64,000 nucleotides of DNA from the NCBI RefSeq assembly GCF_001278115.1, contig NZ_LIYD01000005.1, positions 1,122,551-1,186,550 on the forward strand, given 5' to 3'. The DNA comes from Flavobacterium akiainvivens (GTDB lineage Bacteria; Bacteroidota; Bacteroidia; Flavobacteriales; Flavobacteriaceae). Position numbers and translations under genes: made by a program. Under the pieces are notes generated by a model. It was given only the letters and a program-made list of their open reading frames with translations, had not been told where the DNA came from and ran no database searches. Positions 37,205-45,857 of the stretch are shown one piece after another (within the stretch, counting starts at the first letter, position 1; the number at the start of each line of letters is the position of its first letter).

Positions 37205-38193
37205 TATTTACCATGCCTTTCAATTACCATATCTACAACCTGTTGTGTAATATCAGGGTAATCAACCGGTATCACTTTGCCATTATCCAGCCATTCTTTA
37301 ATAATAGGCAGGTATTTTTCCTTAAGGCTTTTAATAACCGGCACCCCCATACTGCGCAGGGCTTCGGCGTTAAGCTGCTGTTCATACTGGCTTTTCATGG
37401 GTATAACCAGGAGTTTCTTCCCTAAAAACAGGGCTTCGGCAGGGGTTTCAAACCCGCCACCGCACAACACCCCGCTACCCGATGCCATACTGGCCGTAAA
37501 CAATTCATTATTAATAGGGTTTATGGTGATGTTTTTGTGTACCGACCTCTTTTTGTTGTGTTTAGAGAATACTTCCCACTTTACATCAGGAAAAACCGAA
37601 AGGCTCTTTATCAGTCGCTTATCATCATAGGCAGGCAGGTAAACCGTTATATGGCCGTTATCAGTAGGCTGTAAGCTGCGCACCTGGCTACGGATAACCG
37701 GCGTAAATATCTTGTTGTCAACCGCCTTAAAATGAAAGCCATACTTATCAGTCACCGGGGCATACTGCTTCAGGATAAGCTTGCCTGTAAAATCTGTGTG
37801 TTCCGGCAACGGGAAAGCCTGGTTAAGCACCGCCGCCTGGTGGCTAAGGCCTATGCACTTTATATCTTTAAGGTAGCACGCCCATGCCGAAACGGGTTCG
37901 AAGTCGTTGATTACAAGGTCGTAATCCTCTACCGGGAGCTGCTTAATACTTTTAATAAACTTACGCAGGTGAGCACGCCTCAACGTTTTCCAAAGGTCTA
38001 CACCGCCTTTTTTACCAAAGATAAAGCTCATACCCCTCAGCTCATATTTAACGGCATACGGCAGCTTTAAATCGCCCTGAATGCCGCTTACCACCAAATC
38101 AACCTCACCGTGCTTTTGCAGGCAGGGTATAACATCAAGCGCCCTGCTCAGGTGCCCGTTGCCCGTGCCCTGAATAGCATAAAGTATCTTCAT
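37204..38193 (-). CDS. Glycosyltransferase (GT-B, MurG/UGT-like)
   Basis: The 329-residue protein starts MKILYAIQGTGNGHLSRALD, a glycine-histidine loop typical of GT-B glycosyltransferases such as MurG. The C-terminal half has GVLCGGGFETPAEALFLGK, the donor-binding GG...E motif of the UDP-glucosyltransferase group. It likely transfers a sugar to a lipid or small acceptor at the cytoplasmic side. Its start overlaps the 3' end of the GH1 gene by 59 bases, so it is translated from the same transcript. Confidence 0.82.
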   Translation of the reverse strand: MKILYAIQGTGNGHLSRALDVIPCLQKHGEVDLVVSGIQGDLKLPYAVKYELRGMSFIFGKKGGVDLWKTLRRAHLRKFIKSIKQLPVEDYDLVINDFEPVSAWACYLKDIKCIGLSHQAAVLNQAFPLPEHTDFTGKLILKQYAPVTDKYGFHFKAVDNKIFTPVIRSQVRSLQPTDNGHITVYLPAYDDKRLIKSLSVFPDVKWEVFSKHNKKRSVHKNITINPINNELFTASMASGSGVLCGGGFETPAEALFLGKKLLVIPMKSQYEQQLNAEALRSMGVPVIKSLKEKYLPIIKEWLDNGKVIPVDYPDITQQVVDMVIERHGK

Positions 38194-39556
38194 CTTCTTT
38201 TTTTATGTCTTTAAGGAAATCAGCATACCATTTACCGGAATTTTTAATGGTACGCACCTGTGTATCAAAGTCTACGTGTATCAGTCCGAAGCGCGGGTGG
38301 TAGCCTTCGGCCCATTCAAAATTGTCGGTCAGTGTCCACACAAAATAGCCCTGCACGTTAACCCCTTCATTTTTAGCCTTTAGCACCTGGCGCAAATGGC
38401 TTTTAAGATAAGCTTCGCGCTTGGGGTCTTTTACCTGCCCGTTTACCACCTCGTCAGGAAATGCCGATCCGTTTTCGGTAACCAGTATTTTCTTCACACC
38501 CTTGTAAGCATCAAACCGCTTAAGCATGTGGTAAATAGACGGCGGGTGCACCTCCCAGTGCATTTCGGTAGTGGGCACTCCCCTCTTTTCGGCCTTTACC
38601 AGCGCAGCACCCACATAAGGCGTAAAGAATGAATGTTTTACTACCTCACGCGTATAGCACTGAATACCAATAAAATCAAAATCAAAGGCCGCGGCTTCAA
38701 CATCGCCTGGCAGTATGTATTTCGCCATTTTTTTTATGACAGGTAGTTCTGTTTCAGGATAGCCAAGGCCCAAAATAGGCTCTATAAACGCCCGGTTAAG
38801 CAGTGTATCAACCCGTTTGGCAGCAGCAATATCTTTAAGCTTTTGGGTAGCCGGTTCAATATAAGTACATGAAAATGTGGTACCTATATGCCCATCAGAT
38901 ATCAAATCACGCAGTATTTTGCCACCGGCAGCCGTAGCCAGGGTAACATGGTGCACCGCCCGAAGAAAATTGGTCAGCCCCCTCTTGCCCGGTGCATGGA
39001 TGCCAAGGAAATAGCCCCCACCGGTAAACACCGAAGGCTCGTTCATAACCATCCAGTTTTTAACCCTGTGGCCAAAGTGTTTTGCTATAACCTCCACATA
39101 ATCACCAAACCAGCTAATGCATTCGCGGTTGGTCCATCCGCCCTTAAGCTCCAGCTCATGCGGCAAATCCCAATGGTAAAGTGTTATCCAGGGGGTAATA
39201 CCCTGCGCTTCCATAGCATCGAGCACACGGTTATAATGATCTATAGCACTTTGATTTACAGGATGATGGCCGGTAGGCATAATGCGCGACCAGCTTATCG
39301 AAAAGCGGAAATTAGGGATATTAAGTTCCTTAATAAGCTTAATATCATCGGTATAGCAATTGTAGAAGTCGCAGGCCTGCTGCGCGTGGTGGCCATCTTT
39401 TACGCGGCTCTTTTGCGAAGTAAATACATCCCAGATAGACAGCCCCTTACCATCGGCATCATGAGCACCCTCTATCTGGAAAGCGGCGGTAGAAACACCC
39501 CACTCAAAATCTCCCCCAAAGCTTGCAGCGCTAAGGGGCTTATCAAATTCCTCCAT
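38135..39556 (-). CDS. GH1 family beta-glucosidase-like protein
   Basis: The 473-residue TIM-barrel protein has both GH1 catalytic glutamates: MVMNEPSVF near residue 174 (acid/base) and VTENGSAFPD near 360 (nucleophile), and starts FEWGVSTAAFQIEGAHD. No signal peptide is visible, so it should be cytoplasmic. Family homology ends near KWYADFLKDIKKE; the last 20 residues read through the first codons of the glycosyltransferase gene in another frame. The pairing of a glycosidase with a glycosyltransferase suggests turnover of a glucoside made in the cell. Confidence 0.9.
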   Translation of the reverse strand: MEEFDKPLSAASFGGDFEWGVSTAAFQIEGAHDADGKGLSIWDVFTSQKSRVKDGHHAQQACDFYNCYTDDIKLIKELNIPNFRFSISWSRIMPTGHHPVNQSAIDHYNRVLDAMEAQGITPWITLYHWDLPHELELKGGWTNRECISWFGDYVEVIAKHFGHRVKNWMVMNEPSVFTGGGYFLGIHAPGKRGLTNFLRAVHHVTLATAAGGKILRDLISDGHIGTTFSCTYIEPATQKLKDIAAAKRVDTLLNRAFIEPILGLGYPETELPVIKKMAKYILPGDVEAAAFDFDFIGIQCYTREVVKHSFFTPYVGAALVKAEKRGVPTTEMHWEVHPPSIYHMLKRFDAYKGVKKILVTENGSAFPDEVVNGQVKDPKREAYLKSHLRQVLKAKNEGVNVQGYFVWTLTDNFEWAEGYHPRFGLIHVDFDTQVRTIKNSGKWYADFLKDIKKEDEDTLCYSGHGQRAPEQGA

Positions 39557-40104
39557 TTAACTCTCTGTTAATGAAGGTAAAAAGAATGCATTGCCCTTAT
39601 AAAAAGCCATTCTTTTATTAAAGCGAAAAACTTAAAACGTATCGGTTTCATACACCTTCATTTTTTACAAAGTAAAAAATCGTAACTGTATAAATTGTAA
39701 AACCATGATTAACAAACCGTTAAAAAACAAAAAACCCCTCTATAGTGAGAGGGGGTAATGCGATAAGTTTAGGGGTGTGTAGGGTGGGACGGATAATATT
39801 TCAAAAAATGAGGGTTCGAAGCTAATTTTAAGAAGGTACTAAGGCCGTCCCTTAATGTTTGTGTAAAAGTATCAATTTGCGCCTGACAATTGTTATACTT
39901 TATTGCAAAACACTTATAGTTTATTAACAAAATTTTAGTAGGCTCTTACAATCTAAAATGCTGAACAAAACAAACCAACCATTTAATTATCAGAATATTA
40001 AAAATCTGTTTTTTTGATACAGCTATTAACATTATCCCGGATGTAATAAATTTGGCCTACTTCCAAACCCTCAATTAAACTACCTTTGCCCAAAATACTT
40101 TTTT
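39557..40104. other. 548-base AT-rich gap without a convincing gene
   Basis: The gap between the divergent GH1 and pentapeptide genes contains the minus-strand structured element at 39724-39851. The parts 39557-39720 and 39860-40104 are AT-rich and show no open frame or hairpin that I can support. A frame of about 50 codons crosses the structured element on the minus strand (stop at 39770-39772), but it has no ATG start. Confidence 0.6.
39724..39851 (-). ncRNA. Candidate small RNA or attenuated leader upstream of the GH1 gene
   Basis: On the minus strand GGGACGG (39851-39845) pairs with CCGTCCC (39792-39786) to close a domain of about 54 bases. This is followed by a perfect terminator hairpin (arms 39755-39749 and 39742-39736, loop of six) running into TTTTTTG and six more T. 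The unit points at the GH1 gene 168 bases further on. It could be an independent small RNA or a leader whose terminator is switched. I cannot assign an Rfam family. Confidence 0.5.
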
Positions 40105-40674
40105 ATGGCGGCTTACATCATCGGCAAAGAATACGACGGTTCTTACTTTCTTGAAAACGAAATACAATACCATGATTTTGAGCGCTGTACCTTTACCGAC
40201 TGCGATTTTACAGCAACCGATTTTACCGGAGTAGCCTTTATAGACTGTGTGTTTACCGGATGTAATTTTGCCCAGTCTAAAATTAACTATGTGTCGTTCA
40301 GGGATGTACAGTTTACCCATTGCGACTTTACCGGTGTTAACTTTGCTATGGTAGACAAACTGCTGTTTAAGTTCAGTTTTAAAGATAGCATATTGGATTA
40401 CAGCAAGTTCTACACACTAAAGCTGCCCGGTACCCATTTTGACAATTGCAGTATGGTAGCCGTAGACTTTATGAATGCCGACCTTACCGGTGTGGTGTTT
40501 AGCAACTGCAACCTGCATAAAGCAGTGTTTATAGACACCAAAGCCAACAAAGCCGACTTTTCCACCGCATATAATTATACCATTGACCCTGAACAAAATA
40601 AGCTTAAAAAAGCAATCTTTAGCCAGGAGGGGCTCAAAGGCTTATTAACTAAGTATGAGCTAATTGTAAAGTAA
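40105..40674 (+). CDS. Pentapeptide-repeat protein
   Basis: The 189-residue protein is built of A(D/N)LxX-like pentapeptides with phenylalanine in the centre (CTFTDCDFTATDFTG, CNFAQ, CDFTG, ADLTG, CNLHK), which would form a right-handed quadrilateral beta-helix. A short helical C-terminus (IFSQEGLKGLLTKYELI) resembles the capping helix region of Qnr-like proteins, which mimic DNA and protect gyrase. That similarity is structural only, and general pentapeptide proteins share it. It lies alone on the plus strand. Confidence 0.88.
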   Translation: MAAYIIGKEYDGSYFLENEIQYHDFERCTFTDCDFTATDFTGVAFIDCVFTGCNFAQSKINYVSFRDVQFTHCDFTGVNFAMVDKLLFKFSFKDSILDYSKFYTLKLPGTHFDNCSMVAVDFMNADLTGVVFSNCNLHKAVFIDTKANKADFSTAYNYTIDPEQNKLKKAIFSQEGLKGLLTKYELIVK

Positions 40675-40719
40675 TTGCTTTTTAATTAGGAACTAAAGTA
40701 CTATAGCCCTACATTTGCA

Positions 40720-40787
40720 GGGTTATTAATCATGTTATGGATTAATAGCATTAAAGACCCAGGGGCTTCCACCCACGGGTCTTTTTC
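40720..40787 (+). ncRNA. Candidate small RNA with two hairpins
   Basis: A -7 box TACATTTG (40710-40717), itself flanked by CCCT and AGGG, is followed by a perfect hairpin (TATTAATC at 40724-40731, GATTAATA at 40740-40747). Next comes a terminator (AAAGACCC at 40753-40760, GGGTCTTT at 40777-40784, then TTTTT). No -33 TTG is visible at the right distance and no open frame of note lies inside. It could instead be the 3' end of the pentapeptide gene transcript. Confidence 0.45.
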
Positions 40788-40859
40788 ATTTATACAAATA
40801 CCTCAATATTTATGACAAAATAGTACGGGTATTTATCTCACAGAATTTTAGCAAAAAAT

Positions 40860-40887
40860 GCTTAATATTTCACTTTCGGAGTTTGAA
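40860..40887. repeat. Interspersed hairpin repeat, partial copy 3
   Basis: The element begins GCTTAATATTTCACTTTCGG and keeps GGAGTTTGAAATT, but the right arm is replaced by a degenerate GGTGTTTCAAA. It is a decayed copy of the elements at 12759 and 25684. The rest of the 40790-41073 gap is AT-rich with no gene that I can see. Confidence 0.6.
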
Positions 40888-41073
40888 ATTGGCTAAAGGT
40901 GTTTCAAAAAAGTTGAAGGTTGGGGGTTGAGCATTCCAAAACTTTAAAACAACTCCTAACTCTCAACTCAAAAACCCCGCCTGCGGTCTTATATTATTTT
41001 TTTGCTAAATATAACCTGCCCTCTTTGCACAAATCAAAAAAAGCGTACCTTAGTTTGGTAATCTGTTTTTAAA

Positions 41074-42441
41074 ATGCTCGATAAAGTTATTGTGGGGAGC
41101 GAAGAATGGTGCTCTTTCCCCGCGCTTGGCATCCCAACCATTAAGGCACGCGTAGACAGCGGCGCCAAAACATCTGCCCTTCACGCCATTAACATCATAC
41201 CGTTTGAAAAAGACGGCGGCAGCTGGGTAAAGTTTGACATCAACCCCATACAAAACAACTCCCGCGCCGTGATTCACTGCCAGGCCCCGCTTGTAGATAA
41301 GCGCGTGGTTAAGAGCAGCAGCGGTTTCCGTGAGCAGCGTTATGTTATTAGCACCAACCTGCAGGTGGGCGACCAGGAATGGGAGGTTGAAGTTACCCTT
41401 ACCAACCGCGACAGCATGGGTTTCCGTATGCTGCTGGGCCGCGAGGCCATGAGCGGGCGTGTACTGGTAGACCCCGAACAAAAATACCTGCTGGGCCAGC
41501 CTACACAGGAAAAGCTAAAAGAATACTATGAGAAGGAAGGCGAAATTAAGCGCGGCCTGCGCATAGGCCTTTTGGCCAGCAACCCGGAGCTGTACAGCAA
41601 CCGCCGCATTATACAGGCCGGCGAAGAGCGCGGGCACGAAATGCACTTCCTCAACCTGAAGCACTGCTACATTAAGCTGGATGCCGATAAACCCGAGATA
41701 CACTACCGTGGCGGCCGTGTGCTTAACGATTTTGATGCCGTTATTCCGCGCATACGTCCCAGCATGACGTTTTATGGCTGTGCCCTTACCCGCCATTTTG
41801 AGGCGCTTAAGGTGTTTTGCCTTAACTCGTCATCGGCTATAAGCCAAAGCCGCGACAAGCTTTATTCGCTACAGCTGCTGCTTAACAGCGGCCTTGATAT
41901 ACCTACCACCGGCTTTGCCAATTCCCCGCTTGATACTAACGACCTTATTAATATGGTGGGCGGTTCTCCGCTAATCATTAAGCTTTTAGAAGGCACACAA
42001 GGCAAAGGCGTGGTACTTGCCGAAACCAAAAAAGCGGCAGAGAGCGTTATAAATGCTTTTAAGAGCCTTAATGCCAATATACTGGTACAGGAATTTATTA
42101 AAGAGGCAAACGGCAAAGACCTGCGCCTGTTTGTAGTAAACGGCAAGGTAGTAGCCACTATTCAGCGTGAGGCGTTGCCGGGCGAGTTCCGTGCCAACAT
42201 ACACCTGGGCGGCACTGCCAGCGTTATTAAGGCTACCCGAGAAGAAAAATCAATTGCCGTACGCGCTGCCAAGGCCATGAACCTAAAAGTGGCAGGTGTA
42301 GACATTATACGCTCCAGCAAGGGGCCGCTGCTGCTTGAGGTTAACTCCTCTCCCGGCCTTGAGGGCATAGAGGGCGCTACCCAAAAAGACATTGCAGGTG
42401 AAATGATTAAAGCCATCGAGAAGAACTTTAAGTGGAAATAG
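41074..42441 (+). CDS. rimK: RimK-type ATP-grasp ligase fused to a protease-like domain
   Basis: The 455-residue protein has two parts. Residues 1-150 contain [16 protein letters not shown], the DSGA motif of the small aspartic-protease-like domain (ATP-dependent zinc protease family, RimB-like). Residues about 160-455 are an ATP-grasp ligase with [28 protein letters not shown] and [15 protein letters not shown], matching RimK, which adds glutamate to the C-terminus of ribosomal protein S6. The fusion is common in Bacteroidetes, and joins addition and possible removal of residues in one chain (inference). Confidence 0.9.
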   Translation: MLDKVIVGSEEWCSFPALGIPTIKARVDSGAKTSALHAINIIPFEKDGGSWVKFDINPIQNNSRAVIHCQAPLVDKRVVKSSSGFREQRYVISTNLQVGDQEWEVEVTLTNRDSMGFRMLLGREAMSGRVLVDPEQKYLLGQPTQEKLKEYYEKEGEIKRGLRIGLLASNPELYSNRRIIQAGEERGHEMHFLNLKHCYIKLDADKPEIHYRGGRVLNDFDAVIPRIRPSMTFYGCALTRHFEALKVFCLNSSSAISQSRDKLYSLQLLLNSGLDIPTTGFANSPLDTNDLINMVGGSPLIIKLLEGTQGKGVVLAETKKAAESVINAFKSLNANILVQEFIKEANGKDLRLFVVNGKVVATIQREALPGEFRANIHLGGTASVIKATREEKSIAVRAAKAMNLKVAGVDIIRSSKGPLLLEVNSSPGLEGIEGATQKDIAGEMIKAIEKNFKWK

Positions 42442-42538
42442 CCGGAGGCTGTTTATGGTTCATGGTTCATAGTTTTTTTGAAAGTTCTATCCGTTAAAAC
42501 TCAGGATAATTTGCCCCTGGCTTCACAACAAAACATCC

Positions 42539-42824
42539 GACCCTGAAAGGGTCAGACTTTTCAAAGCCCCGGGCATCGCCCGGGGGAATAAAAATTACAA
42601 CAACCCCATACGACCCTGAAGGGGTCGCGCACATTAGCCGGGGGCAACGCCCTCGGTAATTTATCAACGCCCTCGGTTATCAACACCCCAGATGAAAAAC
42701 AAATGAAAATATGCCCCGCCATTAAGGCGGGGCAATTTATTATACTCCTGGCTTTAGCCATTGAGCATGATTTGCCCCTGGCTTTAGCCATTGAGCATAA
42801 TTTGCCCCTGGCTTTAGCCAGGGG
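42539..42824. repeat. Cluster of six REP-like palindromes with a 30-bp tandem repeat
   Basis: Within about 290 bases lie GACCCTGAAAGGGTC (42539-42553), a CCCCGGGC/GCCCGGGG hairpin (42567-42585), CGACCCTGAAGGGGTCG (42611-42627), a CCGGGGGC/GCCCTCGG hairpin (42638-42656), TGCCCCGCC/GGCGGGGCA (42712-42734) and CCCCTGGC/GCCAGGGG (42805-42824). From 42747 a 30-bp unit beginning CCTGGCTTTAGCCA is repeated twice with a truncated third. They fill the 399-base gap between rimK and the next gene; I see no gene in it. Confidence 0.85.
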
Positions 42825-42840
42825 GAATAATCAAACAAAC

Positions 42841-43026
42841 ATGAAAAAAGGATTAGTTATAGCCGGTGCCATTACCGGCGGAATAGGTATAGTAACAAAC
42901 CTTGTAGGCTATATGTTTAAAATAATGCACTGGCCCGGTGCCTTTGAAATGAGGCTTGTGGGCGGGGTGCTGCTTGGCGTGGGCGCATTGCTTATTGTTA
43001 TCAGCCTGTTTAAAGGCAGGGCTTAA
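42841..43026 (+). CDS. Small membrane protein with KIMHWPGA motif
   Basis: The protein is 61 residues from ATG 42841 (MKKGLVIAG). Two glycine-rich helices (4-28 and 40-57) flank YMFKIMHWPGAFEM, a motif shared with GldL of the gliding/type IX secretion motor and other flavobacterial membrane proteins, which suggests homology in that hairpin only. An upstream ATG at 42703 would translate the tandem repeats as LALAIEH units and is rejected as the start. Confidence 0.65.
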   Translation: MKKGLVIAGAITGGIGIVTNLVGYMFKIMHWPGAFEMRLVGGVLLGVGALLIVISLFKGRA

Positions 43027-43125
43027 TATTAAGCACTCCCGACTAAAGCCTGGGGCAAATCATCCTGCCATCTGAACACTGAACACTTTTTTTCATTATA
43101 CTTGTACTAACCAATACAAAGCATT

Positions 43126-44226
43126 ATGAAAAATCTCCACACAATTTCTATTATGGCCGTTGCACTGTCTTCTTTTGCTCAGGATAGCGAGGCTGAACTT
43201 ATTAAACTTTACGAAAACGGCCAGTATCAGCAAATAATATCGCAGTATGCAAACCGTGAAAGCCTCTCGGCACAAGGCCTGTATTTTGTAGGTATGTCGT
43301 ATTACATGACCGAAGACGATGCCAACAGCATTAAGTTTATGGACCTCTCCATTAAAAAAGACCCTGAGTATGAAGGTGCCTATTTTATAAAAGGCTCCAC
43401 GCTGTATTACATGGGCAATTATAACGATGCCATAGCCAACTTTAAAGAAGCCCTTAAACGCAAGCAGGACCCTTTGTTTTATAGCGGCCTGGGCGATGTT
43501 TACCACAAGCTCAACCAGTTAAAACCGGCACTGGAAGCCTATAAACAGGCCACACAGCTACCCGGTTGCCAACCCAGGTCTTATTACAGGGTTGCTACCA
43601 TTTATAACGAACTTAACGATTCCGAAAATTCGCTAAAGGCTTTTTATACAGCATCTGAAAAAATACCCGGCGAAGACCCTTTATATGTAGATGTACTCTT
43701 TAACATAGGGCTCCTGGAATACCTTGCCAACAGGCCCGATAAGGCCGAACCCGTCTTTAAAAAGGTACTTGAGGCAAAGCCCGATGATTATCCTACCTAT
43801 TCAAAACTAATGCAGGTATATTACAGCACCAAACAATTTGACAAGGCCCAGCCGTATAAAAAAATGCTGTATGAGGCTCACAAGGCAGGTAAACTTAAAG
43901 GCACCCCGCTAAGCGATATGTTTTGTTTTGACCAGTTTATGCACAAAGGGCACCGCGTTATGGTGTTTGAGCGCTATGAAGAGGGGCCAAAAAACAACAT
44001 TTTTAACAAACAGGTGTTTTATGTGCACGACAGCAACTCTAAGGTGGTTATGACGGTGCAGAACGAGTACTCGCCCGTTTCTGTAGAACTGGGAGGCACT
44101 ACCTATATGCTGTGCGCCAGTAAGGGCGGTGCCCACTACAATTCTGGATTGGGATTTAATGACGGTTTTAAGTATGACGACCTTAAGGAAGTTGCCGTTA
44201 AAATGATAGACCAGCACCTTGATTAA
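43126..44226 (+). CDS. TPR-repeat protein, secreted
   Basis: The 366-residue protein has a short signal-like N-terminus (to about SSFAQ) and tetratricopeptide repeats between residues about 20 and 250, for example GLYFVGMSYYMTEDDANSI and SGLGDVYHKLNQLKPALEAY taken as helix pairs. A C-terminal beta-rich domain follows. TPR arrays bind partner proteins, and a periplasmic scaffold role is likely. It is the first of a run of same-strand envelope genes, 68 bases before the next. Confidence 0.8.
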   Translation: MKNLHTISIMAVALSSFAQDSEAELIKLYENGQYQQIISQYANRESLSAQGLYFVGMSYYMTEDDANSIKFMDLSIKKDPEYEGAYFIKGSTLYYMGNYNDAIANFKEALKRKQDPLFYSGLGDVYHKLNQLKPALEAYKQATQLPGCQPRSYYRVATIYNELNDSENSLKAFYTASEKIPGEDPLYVDVLFNIGLLEYLANRPDKAEPVFKKVLEAKPDDYPTYSKLMQVYYSTKQFDKAQPYKKMLYEAHKAGKLKGTPLSDMFCFDQFMHKGHRVMVFERYEEGPKNNIFNKQVFYVHDSNSKVVMTVQNEYSPVSVELGGTTYMLCASKGGAHYNSGLGFNDGFKYDDLKEVAVKMIDQHLD

Positions 44227-44294
44227 CACTTTTCTTAGACCTGTTTTGTAATTTTTGCTTACATTTACCCTTACCTACAATAAAAATCACCGCC

Positions 44295-44702
44295 ATGTTA
44301 AAGAAAATCTCACTATGCCTGCTTTTATCGTTGCCCTTGCTGGGGCTGGCGCAAAAAAACTGCGCCCTGTTTAAAAACGGCACGTTTAAGCTAACCGACC
44401 CCGCCACTAAAAAGGTGTGTATTATAATCCGTAAGGATAATGTACAGACTGAAAAAATGGAGGATGCCGAAGAGGTGTATGACTTTAACATTGTGTGGAT
44501 TGACGATTGTACCTACACCGTTACCCCTACCGCTGCCACCGCCGCCCGCAATAAAGACACGCTAAAGGCTGGCACCATAACCGTAACCATTACAAAAACC
44601 AAAGAAAACTCATACATTCAGCGTGTAACATCGGCAAACAACCCTAAATTTCGCCGTATAGACGAGGTTTTTGTGGTAGAATATGAAGATGAGAATAAAT
44701 GA
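44295..44702 (+). CDS. Small secreted protein, unknown
   Basis: The 135-residue protein has a signal peptide to about LLGLAQ and two cysteines near the mature start (KNCALF, KKVCII) that could pair in the periplasm, plus a third in DDCTYT. No known family. Its stop overlaps the next start by four bases (ATGA), so the two are translationally coupled. Confidence 0.65.
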   Translation: MLKKISLCLLLSLPLLGLAQKNCALFKNGTFKLTDPATKKVCIIIRKDNVQTEKMEDAEEVYDFNIVWIDDCTYTVTPTAATAARNKDTLKAGTITVTITKTKENSYIQRVTSANNPKFRRIDEVFVVEYEDENK

Positions 44703-45856
44703 AGCATATTGTACTCCTCCTCATTTTTACAGTACAGTTTCTTCCTTTAACAGCCAATGCACAAAGCAGGTTAAAACCCTGCGAATCCATATTTGGGCTT
44801 CCTGACTATCGGTATGAATATTATTCTGCAGTAAGGGAAAAACTGTTTAACGGGTTGCCCGATAAGGAAATAGCCCGTATGCTTACCATGCCTTCTTTTT
44901 TCCCGGAGAATGTTTTAAATATTTCTCAGGATGACGAAAAATATAGTGCCACCTATGTTATTGCCGAAGAAAACATCTGGTATTCTAAAGAAAGAAGCCA
45001 GGTTAAGGTTAAACAGTATACCTGCGAAATAGACCCGCAAATTGGCGCACTACTTGAACTTCTGTACGAAAAAATTACAAGCCGGGTTGAAGTGCCCGAA
45101 AGTAGGCTGTTAGGATCTGACGGCGAAAACCATTACTTTTTTTCACGCACAGGCAGCGGCACAATATGGAGCCCGTCTGAAGGAAGCCTTATGGGCGAAG
45201 CTGTAAGCATAAGCCAGGCGCTGGCTTCTAAAGTAATGCAATCAAAAGGGGCGGCTATTGGCCCTGATCCGGTTTTGCAGCTTCGCATTAAAACCCTAAT
45301 TGAAAAATTATCTCCCGGATATGAAAATGTAAAAGCCGGATATTTTATACCCGATGCCTTTCCGCTTGATGCAGATGCTGAAGTCTTCAGGGTAAATACA
45401 ACAAATCCAAACGTGAAAGTGTATGAGTCAATCATGTTGGCTATTGTACAGTTCCCCCTAAAAAATGCAACAGCCACCTGCCTGTTATTTACGCCTGATT
45501 TTAAAACCGTTGAGCCTGAACTGCTGGCAAATGAAATAAAACAGTATTTTACTACCGATATGCTCGTAGAGAATTACAAACGTTGTATAGGTGGTGATAA
45601 TTATTTTATAACCAATAAGGGTTTTTCAAGAGGAACCAACAAAGGCCTTGCCCTTGCCCTGTATAGCAAGCCCGACAAAGAATCGGTTACCGGAGATACC
45701 CAGCGCCTTGAATGGATTTTTGAAGGTGAGCTTTCGGGCGCTAAGCCACAGCCTGGTGGCAAGCCCATTGCCCAAAACAGCTATGGCCAGCGGGTAGTTA
45801 TGTTTTTTAGAGATAGCTGGCTATCGGGTATAATACTTTATAACAACACAAAATAG
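44699..45856 (+). CDS. Secreted protein, unknown
   Basis: The 385-residue protein has a signal peptide (MKHIVLLLIFTVQFLP... to NAQS) and a mixed alpha/beta mature part. I find no conserved catalytic motif. It starts within the end of the preceding small secreted gene and ends one base before the peptidase-like gene, so the three form a tightly packed operon. Confidence 0.65.
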   Translation: MKHIVLLLIFTVQFLPLTANAQSRLKPCESIFGLPDYRYEYYSAVREKLFNGLPDKEIARMLTMPSFFPENVLNISQDDEKYSATYVIAEENIWYSKERSQVKVKQYTCEIDPQIGALLELLYEKITSRVEVPESRLLGSDGENHYFFSRTGSGTIWSPSEGSLMGEAVSISQALASKVMQSKGAAIGPDPVLQLRIKTLIEKLSPGYENVKAGYFIPDAFPLDADAEVFRVNTTNPNVKVYESIMLAIVQFPLKNATATCLLFTPDFKTVEPELLANEIKQYFTTDMLVENYKRCIGGDNYFITNKGFSRGTNKGLALALYSKPDKESVTGDTQRLEWIFEGELSGAKPQPGGKPIAQNSYGQRVVMFFRDSWLSGIILYNNTK

Positions 45857-45857
45857 T

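Noticed and set aside
39813..39820. tRNA T-loop motif GGTTCGAA
   Set aside because: No acceptor or anticodon stem can be built around it, and it lies within the loop of the minus-strand element.
39770..39940. Open frame of about 50 codons on the minus strand over the structured element
   Set aside because: It has no ATG, its base use is that of intergenic DNA, and the product resembles nothing that I know. The RNA structure explains the region better.
40105..40674. Qnr-type quinolone resistance gene
   Set aside because: Pentapeptide repeats alone do not show gyrase protection; the protein is shorter than Qnr and I see no Qnr-specific loops.
42747..42826. CRISPR-like array
   Set aside because: The 30-bp units are directly adjacent without unique spacers and contain REP-like palindromes; no cas gene is present.
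42703..42840. N-terminal extension of the small KIMHWPGA protein through the tandem repeats
   Set aside because: The extension is just the 30-bp repeat translated in its open frame (LALAIEH units). The natural start MKKGLVIAG at 42841 begins the hydrophobic helix and follows the repeats.
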